Positions 14,695 through 23,312 of a DNA stretch of 23,885 nucleotides are shown piece after piece (position 1 is the first letter of the stretch; each line of letters begins with the position of its first letter). The position numbers and the translations under genes were made by a program. The notes beneath the pieces are model-generated. The model worked only from the letters and a program-made list of their open reading frames with translations. It did not search any database and was not told where the DNA came from. The stretch comes from Dehalococcoidia bacterium (lineage in GTDB: Bacteria; Chloroflexota; Dehalococcoidia; GIF9; AB-539-J10): assembly GCA_030606165.1 (NCBI GenBank), contig JAUWGZ010000008.1, forward strand, positions 1 to 23,885, read 5' to 3'.

Positions 14695-16572
14695 ATGATG
14701 AAAGCAAAGTATACCTCGCCACGTAATTCCACATATTCCTCACTGAATTCGTCGCTCAAGCAGGCTGAGGAGGCGCTTCAAGCCGAGCATAATAAGCTGC
14801 TATCACTAATGGAGGCCATGGAATACACCGTCACCATACAGGATAAAGAATATAACATTATTTATCATAATGAGCAGTCGAGGATAGCTTCTGGTGGTGA
14901 CCACCTGGGGGAGAAATGCTACCGAGCTTATGAAGGCAGAGAGAAGGTGTGTGACGGGTGCCCGGCAGAAGAGGCATTTAAGGATGGTAAGCCACACACC
15001 GCGGAGAGGAAGACGGTAATCTCGGGGAAGGTTACCTTCTGGGAGAATACGGCTACTCCCATCAGAAACGCCGGGGGTAAGATTGTCTCCTGCCTGGAGC
15101 TAGCCCGGAACATTACCGAGCGTAAGCACACAGAGGAGAAACATCGGATAATAGTAGCAACAGCCATTGACGGTTTTTATATCGTGGGTCTGGATGCTAG
15201 ATTGCTAGAGGTCAACGCTTCATACTGTAAGATGGTTGGTTATACTCGTGAAGAACTGCTTAAGATGTCTATACCTGATATTGAAGCGATAGAAACGCCC
15301 GAGGAGAGTGCTCAGCATATAAAAAAGGTAGTGGCGCAGGGTTACAACTTTTTTGAGACTCAGCATCAATGTAAAGACGGTAAGATAATTGATGTTGAGG
15401 TTAGCGCAAATTACATTGATGTGGAGGGTGGGCAAGTAGTCGTATTTGTGCGGAATATCACCGAGCGTAAGAAGGCGGAGCAGGCTCTTATAGAAAGCGA
15501 AGGAAAATACAGAACTCTGGTTGAAAATATTCCACAGAAAATATTCTTTAAGGATAAGGATTCAGTTTACATTTCCTGCAATAGCAATTTCGCCGAAGAC
15601 CTGCAGCTAAAGCCCGCAGAGATCTCGGGGCATACAGATTATGACTTCTATCCCAGGGACCTGGCCGGAAAATATAGAGCAGACGATAGAAGAGTGATTG
15701 AGTCAGGGAATACAGAAAGAATTGAAGAGAGATACATCGAACAAGGACAAGGAAGGACCGTGGAAACATTCAAGACCCCGTTCATAGATGAAAGCGGCAA
15801 AACCGTCGGTGTACTGGGCATTTTCCATGACATCACCAAGCAAAAAGAAACTGAGAGACAGTCACACGTGCGCGAAATAGCCGCGGCACGGGCGCAAGAG
15901 CTAAGTAAATCACACCAGCGCCTTATCAACGCTCAAGAGTCTCTGCGTAAAGACATCGCCAGTCAGCTTCACGGGACGGTGCAAAGCCGGCTTATATTAC
16001 TGGAGCATAAGATTGCAGAGCTTGAGGCTAGGGCCCGGTCAAAGTGGATGACCAAGGAGCTAGCTGACATCCGCCAGAGACTTGAGGAGCTGCAAAACGA
16101 ACACATACGGTCTATCAGCCATCGCCTTTTCCCTTCCATCTTACGCCTGGGAATAACTACCGGCCTGGAATCCCTAATAGACGAGTATAGCGCCAAGCTA
16201 CCTGTTGATTTGCGGGTGAGCAAAAAACTGAGAGATAGAGAGCAAGCGAATAGAAAGCTTATTCCAGATAATGTGAAGCTGGCGCTGTATCGCATTGCTG
16301 AGGAAGCCTTGACCAATATCTCCAAACACACGCCGGCGGCGAACAATATAGTGATGAAACTGTCGCTGTCCGATAGTCGAATATTGCGCCTTACGGTGAG
16401 GGATGATGGTCCTGGCTCTAATACAACAAGCCCTTCAACCGGTATTGGCCTCTCGCTGATTTCGGACTACGCAGCGGCGGCGGGAGGCAGTTGCACCATC
16501 GAGAGCATTCCCGGCGAGGGCACACAGGTTACGGCAGAGCTGCCTCTTGCCAGACTTGAAACAGGACAGTGA
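14695..16572 (+). CDS. Triple-PAS cytosolic sensor histidine kinase (NarL-partner type)
   Basis: A 625-residue soluble kinase with no membrane segment. Three PAS domains are visible: residues about 33-143 (ending ARNITERK), 145-260 (ending VRNITERKK) and 271-390 (ending FHDITKQKE). The first has a C75...C86-X2-C89 cluster (EKC ... CDGCP), suggesting a redox, metal or thiol sensor. After a helical linker comes a HisKA_3-like dimerisation region with candidate phospho-acceptor His426 in IASQLHGTVQ, and a second conserved SHRLFPS. The ATPase domain has N541 (EEALTNISKH), DDGPG at 571-574 and GIGLSLI at 583-589. Ordinary HisKA_3 proteins have Asp after the histidine; here it is Gly. An AAGGAGA site precedes tandem ATGs. 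The likely partner is the convergent response regulator at 16839-17501. Confidence 0.93.
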   Translation: MMKAKYTSPRNSTYSSLNSSLKQAEEALQAEHNKLLSLMEAMEYTVTIQDKEYNIIYHNEQSRIASGGDHLGEKCYRAYEGREKVCDGCPAEEAFKDGKPHTAERKTVISGKVTFWENTATPIRNAGGKIVSCLELARNITERKHTEEKHRIIVATAIDGFYIVGLDARLLEVNASYCKMVGYTREELLKMSIPDIEAIETPEESAQHIKKVVAQGYNFFETQHQCKDGKIIDVEVSANYIDVEGGQVVVFVRNITERKKAEQALIESEGKYRTLVENIPQKIFFKDKDSVYISCNSNFAEDLQLKPAEISGHTDYDFYPRDLAGKYRADDRRVIESGNTERIEERYIEQGQGRTVETFKTPFIDESGKTVGVLGIFHDITKQKETERQSHVREIAAARAQELSKSHQRLINAQESLRKDIASQLHGTVQSRLILLEHKIAELEARARSKWMTKELADIRQRLEELQNEHIRSISHRLFPSILRLGITTGLESLIDEYSAKLPVDLRVSKKLRDREQANRKLIPDNVKLALYRIAEEALTNISKHTPAANNIVMKLSLSDSRILRLTVRDDGPGSNTTSPSTGIGLSLISDYAAAAGGSCTIESIPGEGTQVTAELPLARLETGQ

Positions 16573-16761
16573 CAGGAAGGTCAGCCTTTGGAATAAAGGC
16601 CCGGCGCCCTGCAGCACTACCAGTCTCTCCCAATACCTGAAAGTGCTTGCTCGCTTCCAGCAAATGGCACAGCTAATCTCTAAACAGGTATCGTCATCAA
16701 CCAGAATAGGTCGGTATGTCGACTCCCATCCTTTGCCTTACTAGTTTCCAACGCTTATATT

Positions 16762-16784
16762 GTAGTATGGCTCTATCATACTAC
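16762..16784. other. Hairpin between convergent kinase and regulator genes
   Basis: GTAGTATG (16762-16769) and CATACTAC (16777-16784) form a perfect 8-bp stem with a 7-nt loop. There is no T-run on either side, so it is a poor intrinsic terminator. The rest of the 16573-16838 gap shows no gene I can support. Confidence 0.4.
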
Positions 16785-16838
16785 GATATCATGCTCGCAC
16801 TGCAATTAGCCGGGGTTTACGCAATCCGTGCTCCTGCG

Positions 16839-17501
16839 CTAACCTCGCTGCGAGGATTTCAGGAACGCCAGGGCAGCCTTGACCCGCATGTTGATTTCCG
16901 ACTCTCCGGCGAGTCCCAGATGCTGATAGATGACGTTGATGTAGCTTTCAACGGACCTCTCCGTCAGTGCCAGTTCTCTGGCGATAGTGGCATTATTAAA
17001 CCCCTCCGCAAGCAACCGGAGCACATCCTGCTGCCTGGGTGTAAGTCTGTAAACATTAGACCCTTTCCGCGGGTGCAGCTTCGCCATCACCGCCGGGTCC
17101 ATGACCACCATACCCCGCGCGCATCCCTCAATGGCCTGGACAACTGTGGATACGTCGCGAACCGTCTGCTTTAAAAGATATGCCCACCCCGTGCTCTCTC
17201 CAAGCGGCAGGCTGGTCACATAGCGGGGATTATCATGTGCGGAGAGGATAACGATGCCAATCTCAGGGTTCTCCCTCTTGATTGCCAGTGCCGCATCAAT
17301 GCCGTCCATTTCGCCGGCAAGCTCAATATCCATCAGCATCACGTCGGGTTTGGTCTGCCGGGCCAGCGCAATCGCCTTCTCAGCATCATCTGTCGTGCCT
17401 ACTACCTCTAGACCACTCTTCCGGGATAGAGCGTCAACCAACACTTCTCGAAACAGGGCTTCGTCCTCTATTACCACTACCCTTATCTTTTCCACAGGCA
17501 T
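16839..17501 (-). CDS. NarL/FixJ-family response regulator
   Basis: A 220-residue protein from the ATG at 17501. The receiver domain has the acidic pair in VVVIEDEALF, phospho-acceptor Asp58 in VMLMDIELAG, the ILSAH switch residue and a K in YLLKQTV. The output domain is a LuxR-type helix-turn-helix (LTPRQQDVLRLLAEGFNNATIARELAL, then TERSVESYINVIYQHLG; shown in parts). An open frame continues upstream to 17624, but those residues lack family character and the ATG gives the normal length. The ribosome site is weak (GAAG), and a GTG five codons upstream is possible. TATTATATATA upstream could be its promoter. It is convergent with the PAS kinase, so the pair would be expressed from separate promoters. 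Confidence 0.93.
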   Translation of the reverse strand: MPVEKIRVVVIEDEALFREVLVDALSRKSGLEVVGTTDDAEKAIALARQTKPDVMLMDIELAGEMDGIDAALAIKRENPEIGIVILSAHDNPRYVTSLPLGESTGWAYLLKQTVRDVSTVVQAIEGCARGMVVMDPAVMAKLHPRKGSNVYRLTPRQQDVLRLLAEGFNNATIARELALTERSVESYINVIYQHLGLAGESEINMRVKAALAFLKSSQRG

Positions 17502-18048
17502 TCTTCGTAACTTCACTTTGCGGGTGTGCTTCGGGGCAAAGATGAGCGCCGCTCTATATATAATACCATGCCACCTCAGTATTCTACACCATACTAACCC
17601 CGTGAGTAAACCAGATGTTAGCACAATAGCCAGCGAATTATTCCCATGTTAACATTAAAGTACGTAAACCATACTCCCGGGGAGGATGCCCTGCCTTAGA
17701 GTAACTACTGGCACATGGTACCGAGGTGCCTATTGAGAGCAACTCTGCAAGAGATATTACAGGAGTTGTGCAGGCTAACTAGCATGTCCCCCGAAGAGTA
17801 CGAGTACCATCTCCTGTGGCTAAAAAAGGACGGCTAGGTGCTGACTATATTTTCGCAAACTGGCGCCATGGTTAAGGCGGACAGAAAAGAAGCCACAAGG
17901 CATTTGGCGACCCATGCCCTTTGTAAGCAATCAATGAAGAGTAGAGGGAACGCCAAATTACTGCATACGAGGAAGTGGCAACGTGCAAAGGATATAGAAG
18001 CGGCCCAAACGAGCAAAGGTCAAATGAAATAATCGAGGGGGGCTAAAT
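17502..18048. other. Gap between response regulator and first MarR gene, with only weak coding signals
   Basis: Apart from the short frame at 17733-17837, no recognisable gene is seen. A 64-codon frame at 17838-18032 begins at a GTG directly abutting the preceding TAG and in the same phase. Its product is very basic, lacks family character and has no ribosome site. The last 50 bp (from about 18000) match the upstream region of the second MarR gene. Confidence 0.4.
17733..17837 (+). CDS. Possible 34-residue protein, unknown
   Basis: TTG at 17733 follows a GAGGTG ribosome-like site at 6 nt and opens a short frame ending LTSMSPEEYEYHLLWLKKDG, preceded by RATLQEILQELCR. The composition (amphipathic helix, then a helix with aromatic residues) looks protein-like rather than random. 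An ATG at 17715 would give 40 residues but has no ribosome site. I recognise no family. It lies upstream of the MarR pair on the same strand. Confidence 0.3.
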   Translation: MRATLQEILQELCRLTSMSPEEYEYHLLWLKKDG

Positions 18049-18642
18049 ATGACGGTAAGTTTAGAAACTGGAAATCTAGCTTTGAGATTGTGGTTCATGA
18101 TACACCGGACCCACGAGATGCTTAAGGTGTGCGAGGACCGAGTATTTCGTGAATACAAGCTTACTACGGAGCAGTACGTAGTGCTTGTGACTATAAAATA
18201 CCTCGTTGGTCCTGTAAGGCCAAGTGACGTAGCCCGGTGGTTAGGACGTAGCCCGAACAGCATCAGTATGATGGTCGACCGCATGGTCAAAGCTGGTCTG
18301 CTCAGAAGAGTAAGAGACAGAAAGGACCGCAGGGAAGTACGGCTGGTTATCACCAGCAAGGGTGAGACCGCTCTCAAACCGGCAACTTTGGCAGGCTGGG
18401 AGTTTATCCAGAAAATCCTGTCGCAAGTATCATATGATGACAGGCATACCTTGATGAGGCTGCTCGATACGCTACAATACGAGGCAGCTACCTATCTCAA
18501 TCCCGGAGCGGATATAGAGGAAATAAGGAGAAATGAGGCCAAGAGCCATGACGATTTAATGGAACGATTGGTCCAGTACACTTCGCTTTCCGCTCCCGAA
18601 GCCAAACGTCAGGGTGGTAAGAGGGGAAGAACCACACGATGA
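18049..18642 (+). CDS. MarR-family transcriptional regulator, copy 1
   Basis: A 197-residue winged-helix regulator. The core runs LTTEQYVVLVTIKYL (helix 2-3), GPVRPSDVARWLGRSPNSIS (helix-turn-helix: recognition helix about SPNSISMMVDRMVKAGL) and RRVRDRKDRREVRLVITSKG, the DxRxxR-containing wing typical of MarR. A long C-terminal helix mediates dimerisation, and a basic tail (KRQGGKRGRTTR) extends beyond the usual family length. GAGGGGGG lies 5 nt before the ATG. It is paired with a close paralogue 142 bp downstream in the same direction, apparently through tandem duplication. Ligand and targets are unknown; autoregulation through a site in the duplicated upstream block is plausible. Confidence 0.92.
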   Translation: MTVSLETGNLALRLWFMIHRTHEMLKVCEDRVFREYKLTTEQYVVLVTIKYLVGPVRPSDVARWLGRSPNSISMMVDRMVKAGLLRRVRDRKDRREVRLVITSKGETALKPATLAGWEFIQKILSQVSYDDRHTLMRLLDTLQYEAATYLNPGADIEEIRRNEAKSHDDLMERLVQYTSLSAPEAKRQGGKRGRTTR

Positions 18643-18784
18643 GGGTAGTTCACCTTACTTATGCTAGCTGGCGTAGAGCAGTTCCGCAGGGTCCGCAATC
18701 CTGGTGGGGCTGGTGAGGGCTGAGATTGCCACTCCGGCGGCCCAAATAAGCAGAGAACAAATGAAATAGCGAGAGGAGATAAAT

Positions 18785-19375
18785 ATGCCGATAAAGTTCG
18801 AATTCGAAAGTCCAGATAAGGGAGCGTGGGTCCTGCTGCGCCAAACCTACACCCTGGTTTTGAAGTGTGAGGACCGAGTATTTAGTGAACACGGGCTCAC
18901 TACGGAGCAGCACGCGGTGCTTATGGCTATAAAACACATCGATGGTCCTGTAAGGCCAACCGACGTAGCCCGCTGGTTAGACCGTAGCGTGAACAGCGTC
19001 AGTATGATAATCGACCGCATGGTCAAAGCTGGTCTGGTCAGACGGGTAAGAGACAGGAAGGACCGCAGGACAGTATTTCTGAATATCACCAGCAAGGCGG
19101 AGAAGGCCTATGTACCGGCAACTGTAGCGGGCTGGGGGCTCATCCAGGAAATCCTATCGCCACTAGTGAATGAGGATAAGCTTACCTTGATCAGGCTGCT
19201 CGAGACGCTCAGGGACAAGACATATGATTATCTTGGTTCTGAAGGGCTTGTAGAGGAAGTGAGGAGAAAGGAGACCGGGAACATAGCCCGGTTTATGAAA
19301 CAGGCGGCCAAGCAGAAGTCGCTCTCCGCCCTTGAAACCAAACGCCAGGGTGGTAAAAAGAAAAAGGCCATATGA
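18785..19375 (+). CDS. MarR-family transcriptional regulator, copy 2
   Basis: A 196-residue paralogue of the gene before it. The winged-helix core is nearly superimposable: LTTEQHAVLMAIKHI, GPVRPTDVARWLDRSVNSVS, MIIDRMVKAGLVRRVRDRKD, then RRTVFLNITSKAEKA. Differences concentrate in the N-terminus (PIKFEFESPDKGAWVLLRQT) and the C-terminal dimer helices, which would favour distinct ligands or partners while keeping similar operator recognition. The tail is again basic (KRQGGKKKKAI). GAGAGGAG precedes the ATG. Upstream (gcggcccaaataagc...) and downstream (ccgcagggtccgcaatccc...) blocks are shared with copy 1. Confidence 0.92.
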   Translation: MPIKFEFESPDKGAWVLLRQTYTLVLKCEDRVFSEHGLTTEQHAVLMAIKHIDGPVRPTDVARWLDRSVNSVSMIIDRMVKAGLVRRVRDRKDRRTVFLNITSKAEKAYVPATVAGWGLIQEILSPLVNEDKLTLIRLLETLRDKTYDYLGSEGLVEEVRRKETGNIARFMKQAAKQKSLSALETKRQGGKKKKAI

Positions 19376-19530
19376 TGAGGGCAGTTCATCTTACTTATTG
19401 CTACTTGGTGTAGAGCAGCTCCGCAGGGTCCGCAATCCCGGTGGGGCTGAGATTGTCACGCCGGCGGCACATCACCCTCGTCCTTCGATAGACTCAGGAC
19501 ATGCTCTTAATCCTCTCACGTCAAGGTAGA

Positions 19531-19571
19531 GGAGATTGCTTCGTCCCGATAAATCAGGACTCGCAATGACG
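19531..19571. repeat. REP-like repeat upstream of the rRNA promoter
   Basis: GGAGATTGCTTCGTCCCGAT ... aggactcgcaatgacg is the inverse-orientation form of the dispersed 'gtcattgcgag' family, with an inner cccgat...atcaggac palindrome. The rest of the gap 19376-19670 holds duplicated MarR flank and no gene. Confidence 0.8.
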
Positions 19572-19670
19572 GAAGGGGTTTAGGGGAGAGGAAATCAGGT
19601 TCGCAGTGACATATTGACAGATTTTGTCCCGGAAACTGAAAATATTAAATTTAACGACGTTTGGGTTTAT

Positions 19671-19699
19671 TTGACAACGAAAAGGCCGTGCTGTATAAT
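19671..19699 (+). promoter_or_regulatory. Consensus sigma70 promoter of the 23S rRNA unit
   Basis: TTGACA (19671-19676), 17-bp spacer, TATAAT (19694-19699): both hexamers perfect, as expected for a stable-RNA promoter. It is AT-rich upstream (aaaatattaaatttaa), which could act as an UP element. Predicted start near 19706. This shows the 23S gene has its own promoter and does not depend on an upstream 16S. Confidence 0.9.
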
Positions 19700-20382
19700 G
19701 GGCATACTCCTGAACGGAGAATAGTTTTGCACGTTAACAATTGAATAGGTTTTGTGTTCTGCCTGGCGTGGGTCAAGGGAGAAAGAGCATAGGGTGGATG
19801 CCTTGGCATCAGCAGCCGAAGAAGGGCGTGGCAAGACTGCGAAAAGCCTCAGTGAGCTGTCTAGCTAGCTTAGCTGGGGATTCCCGAATGGGGCAACCTG
19901 CTTGGGTGAAAACCCAAGTGCTCCGATTATATCGGAGGGGGAACTGGGTGAACTGAAACATCTTAGTAACCTGAGGAAGAGAAATCAAAAGAGATTCCCT
20001 GAGTAGTGGCGAACGAAATGGGAAAAGTCCAAACCAGGATAGCTAAGTGGGCTTGGATCCTAAGCTATTTTGGGGTTGTAAGACGCAAGGGGCAGATTCC
20101 AAGGTCTGCCACAGAGTGACAAAACTTTTCCTTAGTCGAATGCTTCTGGAAAGGGCAACCGTAGAAGGTGATAGTCCGGTAGACGAAAAGGAAAAGTCTC
20201 TGCTTGTGTTCTTGAGTACCACGGGACACGAGGAATCCTGTGGGAAGCAGGGGGGACCATCCTCCAAGGCTAAATACTGCTGATGACCGATAGTGAACCA
20301 GTACCGTGAGGGAAAGGTGAAAAGCACCCCGGAAGGGGAGTGAAATAGAATCTGAAACCCTGTGCTTACAAGCAGTCAGAGT

Positions 20383-20683
20383 CCAGCACTCAATTGGGCA
20401 GAAGGGAGTGAAGTATATTACGTTTATGTACTCAAGAGTGGAGCCGGTGAAATCTACTATGGCTACACTTCGGATTTAAAGAAACGTCTCGCTTAGCATA
20501 AGCGTGGCGAGAATGCTTCCACCAAAGGGCGTGAGTGGACCCTTGTTTACTATGAAGCGTTCCGTTCGGAGGAGGATGCCCGTGAACGAGAGCGCAAATT
20601 GAAACTTCACGGTCAAGCTAAACGTTGGCTTCGGGAGCGTATTGAGCGAAGCCTTGAGGTTTGACTGCCCAATTGAGTGCTGG
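20383..20683 (+). other. Intervening sequence (IVS) in 23S helix 25 with 19-bp inverted arms
   Basis: CCAGCACTCAATTGGGCAG (20383-20401) and CTGCCCAATTGAGTGCTGG (20665-20683) are exact reverse complements. They extend the native helix (gcagtcagagt ... gatggcgtgcc), which corresponds to helix 25, a classical IVS site in Salmonella and others. The 263-nt loop between the arms carries a GIY-YIG coding sequence. Established knowledge: such stems are cut by RNase III and the rRNA remains fragmented. That this one is excised is inference. Confidence 0.9.
20408..20664 (+). pseudogene. GIY-YIG nuclease (UPF0213-like) encoded inside the 23S IVS, broken
   Basis: Translating from 20413 gives VYYVYVLKSGAGEIYYGYTS, then DLKKRLA, a TAG (20494-20496), then HKRGENASTKGREWTLVYYE, AFRSEEDARERERKLKLHGQ and AKRWLRERIERSLEV before TGA at 20662-20664. 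This is a near-complete single GIY-YIG domain of the small YhbQ/UPF0213 type: the YVYVL and YYG strands, the KKRL arginine helix, STKGREWTLVYYE and the glutamate-rich ARERERKLK helix. Two lesions are visible. TAG stands where relatives have K, E or Q before H. No start is in phase, but GTG AAG TAT at 20408 would join the frame as (M)KYYVYVLK if two extra bases (TA) were removed. The stop codon abuts the right inverted arm, so the gene fills the loop exactly. Members cut DNA; some act in homing. Confidence 0.85.
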
Positions 20684-20755
20684 GTGATGGCGTGCCTATT
20701 GAAGAATGAACCGACGAGTTGATCTATGTGGCTAGGTTAAGCAACTTAGTTGCGG

Positions 20756-20786
<31 letters not shown>

Positions 20787-21318
20787 AGGTTCAGTTTACT
20801 GAGCAGGTCGCATGGATCAGACCCGAAACCGGGTGATCTATCCATGGCCAGAGTGAAGCTCAAGTAAAATTGAGTGGAGGCTCGAACTTGTGAATCAGGC
20901 AAAATTCTAGGATGAGCTGTGGATAGTGCAGGTGAAATGCCAAACGAACCCGGAAATAGCTGGTTCTCCCCGAAATGCATTTACGTGCAGCCTCAGGAGG
21001 TAATTTACGGAGGTAGAGCTCTGGATGAGCCAGGGACCGTGAGGCTACCGAACTCAACCAAACTGCGAATGCCGTAAATATAATCCTGGGAGTGAGACTG
21101 TGGGGGCTAAGCTCCATAGTCGAGAGGGAAACAGCCCAGACCATCAGCTAAGGTCCCTAAACGCAGGCTAAGTGGGAAAGGAAGTTGTGTCGCAGAAACA
21201 GCCAGGAGGTTGGCTCAGAAGCAGCCACCCTTTAAAGAGTGCGTAACAGCTCACTGGTCGAGTGGTACTGCACCGACAATTTAACGGGGCTCAAGTCTGC
21301 TACCGAAGCTATGGCTCG

Positions 21319-21338
21319 GCACTCAATGAATTGAGTGC
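21319..21338 (+). other. Helix 45 mini-hairpin sharing sequence with the helix 25 IVS arm
   Basis: GCACTCAAT-GA-ATTGAGTGC forms a perfect 9-bp stem inside 23S rRNA at helix 45, between taccgaagct and the gggtaggggagcg block. AATTGAGTGCTGGG (21329-21342) is identical to the last 14 nt region of the IVS right arm (20671-20684). Helix 45 is the second classical IVS site. Confidence 0.85.
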
Positions 21339-22053
21339 TGGGGGTAGGGGAGCGTTGTCATGGCTGCGAAGCTGTGGTGTAAGCCATTGTGGAGCAATGA
21401 CAAGTGAGAATGTCGGTATGAGTAGCGTAAAGGCATGTGAAAATCATGCCCACCGTAAACCTAAGGTTTCCTACGCAACGTTTATCGGCGTAGGGTTAGT
21501 CAGGCCTAAGCTGAACCCTAATGGGGTAAGCGATGGATAGTAGGTTAATATTCCTACACCGCGTAGCTTTTGTTTTAAGGCAAAGGGGGGACACAGGAAG
21601 GTAGGTTGAGCATGCCTAATGGACATGGTGTGTTTCCAACTCAAGGTGCATCAGGGCAGGCAAATCCACCCTGGTATTAAGCTGAGGGGAGGGAGAATTT
21701 GAGGGGCAACCCGACAAAACTCAACTGATCCTATACTGTCAAGAAAAGCCTCGTTGCTAAAAAGCTAAGCGCCTGTACCGCAAACCGCCACTGGTAGGTG
21801 GGGATAAGTGTCCCAAGGTGTTCGAGAGAACCCTCGTTAAGGAACTCGGCAATCTAACCCCGTAACTTCGGGAGAAGGGGGCCCGCCTGTAATAAGGCGG
21901 GGGCACAAAATTGGCCCAGGCGACTGTTTAACAAAAACACAGGTCTCTGCTAAAGCGAAAAAGCTGAAATATAGAGGCTGATACCTGCCCGGTCCCCGAA
22001 GGTTAAGGAGAGAGGTTAGGATGGTAACATTCAAAGCTTTGAACCGAAGCCCT

Positions 22054-22097
<44 letters not shown>

Positions 22098-22098
22098 C

Positions 22099-22131
<33 letters not shown>

Positions 22132-22132
22132 T

Positions 22133-22176
<44 letters not shown>

Positions 22177-22637
22177 CAATGGGGGTGAAGATGCCCTCTA
22201 CCCGCGACAGGACAAAAAGACCCTAGCAGCTTTACTATAGCTTGGCACTGAGCTTAGGCTAAGCATGTGTAGGATAGGTGGGAGGCTGAGAAACTGGGGC
22301 GTTAGCCTCGGTGGAGCCAACGGTGAAATACCACTCTTGTTTGGTTTTGGTTCTAACCCCGATGAAATCGGGGGACAATGTCTGGTGGGTAGTTTGACTG
22401 GGGCGGTTGCCTCCTAAAAGGTAACGGAGGCGTCCAAAGGTTCCCTCAGCACGAATGGAAACCGTGTGTAGAGTGCATTGGCATAAGGGAGCTTGACTGC
22501 GAGACATACAAGTCGAGCAGGGACGAAAGTCGGGCAAAGTGATCCTACGGTACTGTGTGGAAAGGCCGTAGCTTATCGGATAAAAGCTACGCTAGGGAAA
22601 ACAGGCTTATCTTGCCCAAGAGTTCATATCGACGGCA

Positions 22638-22768
<131 letters not shown>

Positions 22769-23097
22769 TCGTGGGCGCCGGAGATTTGAGGGGAGCTCTC
22801 CTTAGTACGAGAGGATTAGGAGGGACAGACCTCTGGTGTGCCAGTTGTTCCGCCAGGAGCAGTGCTGGGTAGCTATGTCTGGTTGGGATAAGTGCTGAAA
22901 GCATCTAAGCGCGAAGCCCACCCCAAGATGAGATCTCCCACTGGGTTAACCAGGTAAGGCCGCAAGTAGACTACTTGCTTGATAGGCGGCATGTGTAAGC
23001 GGAGTAATCCGTTTAGCTAAGCCGTACTAATGGCCGAGGCCTTGACTCACATCAGGCTGAGCACAAAACCTTATAAAGTGATAAAATGGTTGTTCGA

Positions 23098-23172
<75 letters not shown>

Positions 23173-23182
23173 AGACAAAGAT

Positions 23183-23215
23183 AAGGGGAGCGGTAACGCT
23201 CCCCTTCAATTTTTT
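23183..23215 (+). terminator. Intrinsic terminator of the 23S-tRNA unit
   Basis: AAGGGGAGCG-GTAA-CGCTCCCCTT forms a perfect 10-bp stem (23183-23206), followed by caaTTTTTT. It ends the promoter-23S-tRNA transcription unit about 10 nt after the tRNA. Confidence 0.95.
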
Positions 23216-23312
23216 GGGCCAAACAACCCATAGATTACTCCTCTCTAATAGTTTTATAAGCCCGCTGGCCCTTTTACCCTTGCCGCCAAGGAAACACAGC
23301 ACCTTCTACAGC

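Larger units (their letters stand above)
18000..19470 (+). repeat. Tandem duplication of about 735 bp carrying the MarR genes
   Basis: Start-to-start distance of the two genes is 736 bp. The flanks are also duplicated: gcggcccaaacgagcaaagg at 18000 against gcggcccaaataagcagag at 18737, and gagcagttccgcagggtccg after copy 1 against gagcagctccgcagggtccg after copy 2. The unit is therefore gene plus both flanks, diverged by point changes. Confidence 0.85.

Noticed and set aside
16716..17174. A 152-codon plus-strand frame opposite the response regulator
   Set aside because: It is antisense to a clear NarL-type regulator and its product has no domain character.
10338..20496. A variant genetic code explaining in-frame TGA and TAG codons
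   Set aside because: Intact genes here end normally in TGA (PPC gene, panD, MarR genes), TAG (activase gene, panB, ychF) and TAA (holA, panC). Isolated lesions are more likely.
20383..20683. A group I or group II intron in 23S rRNA
   Set aside because: The insert is only about 300 nt, almost wholly coding, bounded by a simple perfect stem at helix 25, and no catalytic intron core is visible. An RNase III-type IVS fits better.
23047..23097. A 5S rRNA gene after 23S
   Set aside because: Only about 50 nt separate 23S from the tRNA, and these are taken up by the processing stem.
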